Origin: Balneolales bacterium
Lineage (GTDB): Bacteria; Bacteroidota; Rhodothermia; Balneolales; Natronogracilivirgulaceae
Assembly (NCBI GenBank): GCA_007131625.1
Contig: SLQC01000035.1
Location: forward strand, 1-9,356
Length of the DNA: 9,356 nt
Reading direction: 5' to 3'
In this document: piece by piece, positions 1-5,276 of the stretch
How the letters are laid out: the number at the start of each line of letters is the position of its first letter
How positions within the stretch are numbered: position 1 is the stretch's first letter
Translations under genes and position numbers: made by a program
Notes under the pieces: generated by a model
Seen by the model: only the letters and a program-made list of their open reading frames with translations
What the model was told of the DNA's origin: nothing
The model's database searches: none

Positions 1-339
1 CAGAAACATCAACTCCTTGGACCCGGGTCCGATCATAATATGGTCACGATCGAAATGGACATTTTGTTTCATGGAATGATACCGGGCGACCGCATCCCTG
101 AGTTCGGGGAGGCCCTCCACCGGCAGATAACTTTTCTGATGGGCATTGTCCCGTAGGGCTTGCTGCACCGATTCCGGCACCGGGAATGGCGACTGACCAA
201 GGCCAAGGCGGTAGATTTTTTTACCTCCAGCCTCCAACATTTTGGATCGCTCATTGATGACCAGGGTGGCCGACGGAGATAATCCGCGGATATTAAGATT
301 CAGATTGACATATTTGGCAAGGTGTGCAGAAGTACTCAT
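1..339 (-). CDS. Class I/II PLP-dependent aminotransferase, N-terminal part (runs off the left edge)
   Basis: The minus strand is open from an ATG at 339 to the window edge, giving 113 residues with no stop. The protein begins MSTSAHLAKYVNLNLNIRGL and then reads like the N-terminal arm of fold-type I aminotransferases. Visible marks are LGLGQSPFPVPESV (residues 45-58), the substrate-side SYLPVEGLPELRDAVARYH (70-88) and the cofactor phosphate-binding loop GPGSKEL (104-110). The PLP-binding lysine would lie further on and is not in the window, so activity cannot be judged. Such enzymes move an amino group between an amino acid and a 2-oxoacid in the cytoplasm; the substrate cannot be told from this part. 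Upstream of the ATG, AGGA sits almost against the start and GAGAG about 10 nt away, so the ribosome site is weak. The gene diverges from the acetoacetate-CoA ligase gene. The family call is firm, the specificity unknown. Confidence 0.85.
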   Translation of the reverse strand, partial: MSTSAHLAKYVNLNLNIRGLSPSATLVINERSKMLEAGGKKIYRLGLGQSPFPVPESVQQALRDNAHQKSYLPVEGLPELRDAVARYHSMKQNVHFDRDHIMIGPGSKELMFL

Positions 340-503
340 ATCCTGTTTGCTCTCGTTACATCCAAAATAAAGTTGATTTGTCTTTTTGGGCGTTCGTTTC
401 GTTTTACATTCTGTTGATTATTGCAATGGAGTACGCGCCAATTGAAAAATTTAACCCATGAAGACGGCGCAATTTTATAAGAACTGGATATAAAAACAAC
501 TAT

Positions 504-532
504 TTGACATTATAAATCTTGCATTGTGTAAA
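504..532 (+). promoter_or_regulatory. Candidate sigma-70-like promoter for the acetoacetate-CoA ligase gene
   Basis: A perfect TTGACA (504-509) is followed after exactly 17 bp by TGTAAA (527-532), a 4-of-6 match to the -10 consensus. The start of transcription would fall near 539, leaving a leader of about 25 nt before the GTG at 565. The whole spacer (340-564) is AT-rich and must also drive the divergent aminotransferase gene. I could not pick out a convincing promoter in that direction. If the host uses the Bacteroidota sigma consensus (TTTG / TAnnTTTG), this match may be fortuitous. Confidence 0.4.
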
Positions 533-564
533 AAAAGCTGTTTATATAGTGGTATATCCAACAT

Positions 565-2820
565 GTGAATCCGATTTTTGATGTTATGCTAGAAGGCACA
601 CTGCTTTGGCAACCCACAGAGGATCAGGTTCGGAACAGCAATATGTCGGCTTTCCGGAACTGGCTGCACAAGGAGAAAGACCTCTCATTTGATTCCTATG
701 CGGATATGTGGCAGTGGTCGGTCACCGATATCGAAGCGTTCTGGGAGTCGATTTGGCAGTATTTTGATCTCAATTCACAGCAACCCTGGCGGCAGGTCGT
801 TGACCGGGACACCATGCCGGGTGCACGCTGGTTCGAGGGAACGGAAATAAATTTTGCCGAACAGATTGCACTTCGGTCGAAAAATACGAATATCCAGACT
901 GGAGACAGGCATCGCGCAGAAGACCGGCATCAGGCAGGTGGCAGGCATCAGACTGAAGGCAGGCATCAGGCAGAAGACAGTCATCAGGTCAACAACAATC
1001 ATCCGGTGAAGGACAAACAGCGAGCCGGTGACTGTCAGCCGGCCGGTGACAGCCATTCGGTTGACAACAATCACCCGGCAGTGATTTTCCGGTCGGAACG
1101 CCACGCCATGCGGGAAGTGAGCCGGGAAGAGCTGTTGGCAGGAGCGGCCTCATTTCAGTCTTTTTTGAAGGAATCCGGTGTTACAAAAGGTGACCGGGTG
1201 GCAGCCTGTCTGCCGAATATCCCCGAAGCGATTATGGCCTTTATCGCCGTGAGTGCGTCGGGGGCGGTATGGTCCTGCTGTTCTCCTGATTTTGGGGCGG
1301 AAAGTGCGATCGACCGGTTCCGGCAGATCGATCCGAAGGTGTTTATCACGGCCGACGGGTACTGTTATGGCGGAAAGGATTTCGACCGGATGGATCTGGT
1401 GGCCAGGGTTCAGGAGGCGCTGCCTTCGCTCGTCCGGACTGTTGTGCTGCCATTCCTCAACAGCAATCCGGTTGTCGAATCCCTGCCCAAGGCGGGGCAA
1501 ACAGTGCTTTGGACCGATCTTATGAAATCGAGCCCTTCCCGTCCTTCCGGTTATTCTGCCAGTGATCTTGCTTTTATTCCTGTTCCATTCGACCACCCGC
1601 TCTGGATACTTTACTCCTCCGGCACCACAGGCCTTCCCAAACCCATCACCCATTCTCACGGCGGGATGCTGGTCGAACAGCTTAAATATCTGCATTTGCA
1701 CGTGGGCCTGAAACCCGGAGACCGGTTTTTCTGGTTTACCACAACCGGATGGATGATGTGGAATGTGCTGATTTCGTCACTTTTGTGCGGTGGGACAGCG
1801 GTGCTGTACGACGGAAGCCCGGGCTGGCCGGATCTGAATGTGCTCTGGGAGTATGCCTCGGAAAGCAGGATGAGCTATTTTGGAACCAGCGCCGCTTATC
1901 TGATGGGTTCTCGGAAAGCGGGTATCGAGCCTTCGAAGCTGTATGATCTGAGTGCGCTCCGGGCGGTCGGGTCGACAGGGTCGCCTCTTCCTCCGGAAGG
2001 GTATGATTGGGTCTACCGGCAAATTGGAAAGCATATATTGCTCAACTCGACCAGCGGCGGAACAGATGTCTGCAGCAGTTTTGTTAACGGAAATCCGAAT
2101 CTGCCCGTCTTTGCAGGTGAGATTCAATGCCGCACCCTCGGTGCCTCGGTGGAAGTGTTTGATGATAATGGAAAATCGGTGATCAACCAGGCCGGGGAGA
2201 TGGTCATTACCAGGCCCATGCCCTGTATGCCAGTTTGTTTTTGGGGGGATGACGACGGATCCCGCTACCGGGAAAGCTATTTTGAGCATTTTCCCGGCGT
2301 ATGGCGGCATGGCGATCTGATGAAAATAACCGATCGCGGTACTTGCGTGATTTATGGCCGGTCGGATGCTACGTTGAATCGGATGGGTGTGCGGATTGGC
2401 ACGAGCGAGATTTACCGGGCGGTAGAGGTGAACAAACGGGTAAAAGACAGTCTCATTGTCAGTATCGAATACGAAGACGGCAGCTGGTACATGCCCTTGT
2501 TTGTGGTCGCGGCTGATGGCTATGACGATGCAGATGTAAAAGGTCAAGAAAAGGGAAAAACAACTGCTGTCGATTGCTCATCAGACCGGGAGCAGCTGAA
2601 ACAGCAAATTGTCACGTTGATCCGCGAACGCCTGTCGCCAAAATTCACCCCTGACGAAATTATTTTTATTGATGAAATCCCCTATACCCTGAACGGGAAA
2701 AAAATGGAAAAACCGGTCAGGAAAATCCTGGAAGGTCACAAGCCGGAAGAAGTTGCCAGTCTGGATTCCGCCAAAAATCCCGAGGCGTTGCGGCAATTTG
2801 TTCGATTTCGACGAAGTTAG
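565..2820 (+). CDS. aacS: Acetoacetate-CoA ligase (acetoacetyl-CoA synthetase) with hexapeptide-repeat insertion
   Basis: A member of the acyl-adenylate-forming (ANL) family. It would activate acetoacetate with ATP and CoA to acetoacetyl-CoA, AMP and pyrophosphate in the cytoplasm. The N-terminus (EGTLLWQPTEDQVRNSNM, then FWESIWQYFDL and GARWFEGTEINFAEQ) is the AacS-type leader. ANL motifs follow: the P-loop YSSGTTGLPKP (350-360), STSGGTDV (495-502), HGD with D584, YGRSDATLNRMGVRIGTSE (from 597) and, near the end, PYTLNGKK with the likely catalytic lysine K712. At 751 residues it is about 90 longer than usual AacS proteins. Sixty of these form a tandem repeat (residues 112-171), and a second hydrophilic stretch lies at about 655-673. 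The start is GTG at 565 with no clear Shine-Dalgarno; an in-frame ATG at 586 is the alternative and would still keep the family core. An acetyl- or propionyl-CoA synthetase is less likely given the AacS-specific N-terminus. The divergent neighbour is an aminotransferase. Confidence 0.93.
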   Translation: MNPIFDVMLEGTLLWQPTEDQVRNSNMSAFRNWLHKEKDLSFDSYADMWQWSVTDIEAFWESIWQYFDLNSQQPWRQVVDRDTMPGARWFEGTEINFAEQIALRSKNTNIQTGDRHRAEDRHQAGGRHQTEGRHQAEDSHQVNNNHPVKDKQRAGDCQPAGDSHSVDNNHPAVIFRSERHAMREVSREELLAGAASFQSFLKESGVTKGDRVAACLPNIPEAIMAFIAVSASGAVWSCCSPDFGAESAIDRFRQIDPKVFITADGYCYGGKDFDRMDLVARVQEALPSLVRTVVLPFLNSNPVVESLPKAGQTVLWTDLMKSSPSRPSGYSASDLAFIPVPFDHPLWILYSSGTTGLPKPITHSHGGMLVEQLKYLHLHVGLKPGDRFFWFTTTGWMMWNVLISSLLCGGTAVLYDGSPGWPDLNVLWEYASESRMSYFGTSAAYLMGSRKAGIEPSKLYDLSALRAVGSTGSPLPPEGYDWVYRQIGKHILLNSTSGGTDVCSSFVNGNPNLPVFAGEIQCRTLGASVEVFDDNGKSVINQAGEMVITRPMPCMPVCFWGDDDGSRYRESYFEHFPGVWRHGDLMKITDRGTCVIYGRSDATLNRMGVRIGTSEIYRAVEVNKRVKDSLIVSIEYEDGSWYMPLFVVAADGYDDADVKGQEKGKTTAVDCSSDREQLKQQIVTLIRERLSPKFTPDEIIFIDEIPYTLNGKKMEKPVRKILEGHKPEEVASLDSAKNPEALRQFVRFRRS
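898..1077 (+). repeat. Ten-unit degenerate 18-bp tandem repeat inside the acetoacetate-CoA ligase gene
   Basis: Ten consecutive in-frame 18-bp units encode hexapeptides: TGDRHR, AEDRHQ, AGGRHQ, TEGRHQ, AEDSHQ, VNNNHP, VKDKQR, AGDCQP, AGDSHS, VDNNHP. Units 2-5 are close to each other (units 3 and 4 share GGCAGGCATCAG). Units 6 and 10 agree at 15 of 18 bases and units 8 and 9 at 14 of 18. The array is polar, with eight histidines and many D/E/R/N/Q. It is bounded on one side by INFAEQIALRS and on the other by AVIFRSER, which are adjacent or nearly so in normal members of the family. It therefore looks like a loop expansion that keeps the frame. No function is known to me. Confidence 0.9.
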
Positions 2821-3167
2821 TATCTGCCAGGATAAGCCTTGTGTATGATTTTTTTGCCGGTTTGCAGGGCGGTTGCAGGCAACAAGACATCTGGCGGCGG
2901 CAGACTTCAGTGGGTATTCACCCTGCTGATTTATTGTAATTTACAAACTATATGAAGTCCTGAATAAAATCCGTATCTTATCGCCGCTCTCAGAATTCAG
3001 GGTTCTGCTGCCTGATATACTTCAGCGCATGATATTGTCATCATTCCCCGGCGTGAGCGCGTCGCAAACGACCGATTCAGTGTAAAACGACAACATTTCG
3101 GCAGAATACCCGTTATCCCGAATCTTCCATTTCACAGGCCATTTTTCCGCCTCATTTACTCTTTTTT
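2821..3167. other. 347-bp gap between the acetoacetate-CoA ligase gene and typA
   Basis: No open frame here looks coding. After the ligase stop there is a T7 run (about 2849-2855) but no stem in front of it, so I see no convincing intrinsic terminator. A short inverted repeat (2934-2946) lies near the middle. The last 50 bases before typA are rich in T and C, ending CTTTTTT just before the ATG, and contain no Shine-Dalgarno. A promoter for typA is expected in this gap. The best sigma-70-like pair is TTTACA (2940-2945) with TAAAAT (2965-2970), but its 19-bp spacing is long. Confidence 0.5.
2934..2946. promoter_or_regulatory. Short perfect inverted repeat, possible operator or promoter element upstream of typA
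   Basis: TTGTAA and TTACAA form a perfect 6-bp inverted repeat around one central T. The right half overlaps TTTACA, which could serve as a -35 box to TAAAAT at 2965-2970. A dimeric regulator site is possible, but AT-rich 13-bp palindromes also occur by chance and I recognise no specific regulator. Confidence 0.25.
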
Positions 3168-4970
3168 ATGCAACTTCCGATCCGAAATATCGCTATCATC
3201 GCGCATGTCGACCATGGTAAAACCACGCTCGTGGATGAAATGCTCCGCCAAAGCGGTACGTTCCGCGAAAACCAGGAGGTCGCCGAACGGGTGATGGATT
3301 CCAACGTGCTGGAACGCGAGCGCGGCATCACAATTATGGCCAAAAACACAGCAGTGAAATGGAAAGATACCAAAATTAATATTGTCGACACTCCCGGACA
3401 CGCTGATTTTGGCGGTGAGGTGGAGCGAATTCTCAAAATGGTCAATGGTGTGATCCTGCTCGTCGATGCCGCCGAAGGCCCGCTCCCGCAGACCCGTTTT
3501 GTGCTGCGCAAATCGCTGGCGCTCGGGTACCAGCCTATTGTTGTCATTAACAAAATCGATCGCCACGATGCCCGCCCGGATGATGTAGTCAACGAGGTCT
3601 TTGACCTTTTTGTGAGTCTCGATGCCACCGACGAACAGCTCGATTTCCCGGTGCTCTATGCCGTCGGAATCAAAGGGTATGCCCGGAAGAATCTTTCTGA
3701 CACCAATGAAGATCTCACACCATTGTTCGATCTCATACTCGATCATGTCCCTGCCCCCGAGCAGCCCGTCGATAAACCGTTCAAAATGCTCATATCCAAC
3801 ATTGAGTGGAATGATTACATCGGACGGATAGCAATCGGGCGCATCGAACAGGGTGAGATCAAACGCAACCAGCCGATCCTGTTGCTCCATCGCGACGGCC
3901 AGGTCAAGGAAAAATCCCGCGCCACCAAGCTTTTTACCTTTTCCGGACTCGAAAAAGTATCGGTCGATCACTGCGAGGCGGGCGATATTATCGCACTGGC
4001 AGGTTATGAAGATGCCGACATTGGTGATTCCCTGGCTTCCGAGGACGAACCGACTCCGGTAGCGTACTACGATATCGACAAGCCGACCATCGCCATGTAT
4101 TTCCGGGTCAACGATTCACCGTTTGCCGGTCTGGAAGGAAAATTTGTAACCTCCAACATGATCAAGGATCGCCTGATGAAGGAGCTTCGCACCAATGTTT
4201 CACTCAAGGTCGATCCTACCGAAAATCCCGATATTTTCAAAGTATCCGGCCGGGGCGAACTGCAGCTTGCAATTCTTATTGAGACCATGCGCCGGGAGGG
4301 TTATGAATTCTCGGTATCACGACCGGAAGTCCTGATGCAGGAAATCGATGGTGTGATGAATGAGCCGGTAGAGGAGGTGATCGTAACGGTCGAAGAAGCG
4401 TACGGAAGCCGGGTGATCGAAATTCTGATGAGCCGCAAGGGATCGATGACCAGTATGTCACAGGAAATGGAGATGACCCGATTGGCATTCAAGGTTCCAT
4501 CGCGCGGCCTGATCGGTTTCCGGGGTGATGTGCTCACCGAAACCCGGGGAACAGCAATGATCCACCAGCAATTTGACTGCTATGAACCGTATAAGGGCGA
4601 CATCCCCGGCCGGATTAATGGTGTGCTGGTTGCGCTGGAAAACGGCAACGTCACCCAGTATGCCCTGGAGGGATTGCAGGATCGCGGGCAGTTTATCGTG
4701 GAACCGGGTAATCCGGTCTACATGGGTCAGGTGGTCGGCATCAACAACCGAACCGAAGATATGATTGTCAATGTCGTCAAGAAAAAAAATCTGACCAATC
4801 ACCGTGCAGCCCAGACTTCGGATTCGGTGAAAATCTCAACCGCTAAAAAGTTGAGCCTCGAGCAGTGTATCGAATTTGTCGATGATGACGAACTGCTTGA
4901 AATAACCCCGCAAAGCATGAGAATCCGGAAAAAGCATCTGGATCCCAATGATCGAAAACGCAAGGAATGA
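3168..4970 (+). CDS. typA: Translational GTPase TypA/BipA
   Basis: A complete 600-residue TypA/BipA, close to the family's usual length of about 600-615. It is a ribosome-binding GTPase of the EF-G/LepA group, linked to 50S subunit assembly and to growth under cold or other stress. The GTPase motifs are G1 AHVDHGKT (12-19), G2 ERGITI (51-56), G3 DTPGH (74-78) and G4 NKID (128-131). The EF-G-like domain III carries SGRGEL (360-365). A domain V-like part follows (about 395-480, with SRGLIGFRGDVLTETRG). Then comes the TypA-specific C-terminal domain, including ENGNVTQYALEGLQDRG and KKNLTNHRAA, ending in a basic tail. The ATG at 3168 matches the family N-terminus (IRNIAIIAHVDHGKTT) directly, so the start is secure although a T-rich tract rather than a Shine-Dalgarno precedes it. 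It stands alone, with gaps over 300 bp on both sides, so it is probably its own transcription unit. Nothing looks missing or altered. Confidence 0.96.
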   Translation: MQLPIRNIAIIAHVDHGKTTLVDEMLRQSGTFRENQEVAERVMDSNVLERERGITIMAKNTAVKWKDTKINIVDTPGHADFGGEVERILKMVNGVILLVDAAEGPLPQTRFVLRKSLALGYQPIVVINKIDRHDARPDDVVNEVFDLFVSLDATDEQLDFPVLYAVGIKGYARKNLSDTNEDLTPLFDLILDHVPAPEQPVDKPFKMLISNIEWNDYIGRIAIGRIEQGEIKRNQPILLLHRDGQVKEKSRATKLFTFSGLEKVSVDHCEAGDIIALAGYEDADIGDSLASEDEPTPVAYYDIDKPTIAMYFRVNDSPFAGLEGKFVTSNMIKDRLMKELRTNVSLKVDPTENPDIFKVSGRGELQLAILIETMRREGYEFSVSRPEVLMQEIDGVMNEPVEEVIVTVEEAYGSRVIEILMSRKGSMTSMSQEMEMTRLAFKVPSRGLIGFRGDVLTETRGTAMIHQQFDCYEPYKGDIPGRINGVLVALENGNVTQYALEGLQDRGQFIVEPGNPVYMGQVVGINNRTEDMIVNVVKKKNLTNHRAAQTSDSVKISTAKKLSLEQCIEFVDDDELLEITPQSMRIRKKHLDPNDRKRKE

Positions 4971-4985
4971 TGCCGGCAAGGATTG

Positions 4986-5025
4986 TGCCTGCAGCGGCCG
5001 GCTTCGCTCCGTAAGCGGCCAGGCA
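4986..5025 (+). other. Imperfect GC-rich hairpin downstream of typA
   Basis: TGCCTG at 4986-4991 pairs with CAGGCA at 5020-5025. Inside it, GCCgGCTT pairs with AAGCGGC across a loop of about 8 nt, leaving a bulge and an unpaired cagcg on the left arm. It begins 15 nt after the typA stop. No T-run follows directly, so it could be a 3'-end stabiliser or part of a Rho-dependent or composite end rather than a classic terminator. Confidence 0.4.
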
Positions 5026-5042
5026 TGCAACGGGTCAACTTT

Positions 5043-5060
5043 CCGGAATGCTCCGGTTTT
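5043..5060 (+). terminator. Weak candidate intrinsic terminator after typA
   Basis: CCGGA (5043-5047), a 4-nt loop and TCCGG (5052-5056) form a short stem followed by TTTT and then CCTT. The stem is only 5 bp and the T-run short, so alone it would be a weak terminator. It lies just after the larger hairpin and about 75 nt downstream of the typA stop. Confidence 0.35.
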
Positions 5061-5168
5061 CCTTGACAGGCAGGACAATAACTTGTAACGTTTTCGTTAT
5101 ACTTGAGTAAATAGCCGCTCCGTTTTTTTGTGACTCGTGGCGGCAATTTCCATGTAAGGAATATATCG

Positions 5169-5195
5169 GTGACAGACGATGTTGACGGATATAAT
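5169..5195 (+). promoter_or_regulatory. Possible promoter upstream of the secreted-protein gene
   Basis: A perfect TATAAT at 5190-5195 is preceded by GTGACA (5169-5174, 5 of 6 to TTGACA) at a short 15-bp spacing. TATAATTG also matches the Bacteroidota TAnnTTTG element at all but one position, but no TTTG is suitably placed upstream. The leader would be about 75 nt. Confidence 0.28.
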
Positions 5196-5276
5196 TGAGC
5201 ATTTTGATTCAGATATTGGCGTTGACCGGTATTACCCAAATAACAGATTTACCCTAAGCAACGAATTTGTACTATC

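Larger units (their letters stand above)
4971..5276. other. 306-bp gap between typA and the secreted-protein gene
   Basis: No coding frame is convincing. The first 90 bases hold two inverted repeats, a long GC-rich imperfect hairpin (4986-5025) and a short one followed by T4 (5043-5060), which may together end typA transcription. The second half is AT-rich and contains a perfect TATAAT (5190-5195), the best promoter hint for the downstream gene. Confidence 0.5.

Noticed and set aside
898..1077. Reading the 18-bp tandem units as a CRISPR-like array
   Set aside because: Units are directly adjacent with no spacers, in frame with a gene, and vary in sequence, so this is a coding minisatellite.
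775..1104. Minus-strand open frame of 109 codons opposite the hexapeptide array
   Set aside because: An 18-bp repeat keeps other frames open automatically. The product is a repetitive LMP/VFC-like string and the sense strand encodes a clear enzyme.
1777..2547. Minus-strand 256-codon open frame inside the acetoacetate-CoA ligase gene
   Set aside because: It lies wholly opposite strongly conserved ANL motifs, has no recognisable domain, and is typical of antisense shadows.
2991..3007. CAGAA-7-TTCTG hairpin in the gap before typA
   Set aside because: The stem is only 5 bp, no T-run follows, and it is far from both genes, so it is probably chance.
3156..3971. Minus-strand 271-codon open frame opposite typA
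   Set aside because: It is a shadow of the GTPase domain. Its bases are fully explained by the conserved TypA sequence on the other strand.
5063..5103. TTGACA (5063-5068) with TATACT (5098-5103) as a promoter for the secreted-protein gene
   Set aside because: The spacing is 29 bp, far from the 16-18 bp needed, and no -10 match lies at the right distance from this TTGACA.
4799..5239. Minus-strand 146-codon open frame over the typA end and the following gap
   Set aside because: Part is opposite the conserved TypA tail and the rest is gap sequence with hairpins. There is no domain and no ribosome site.
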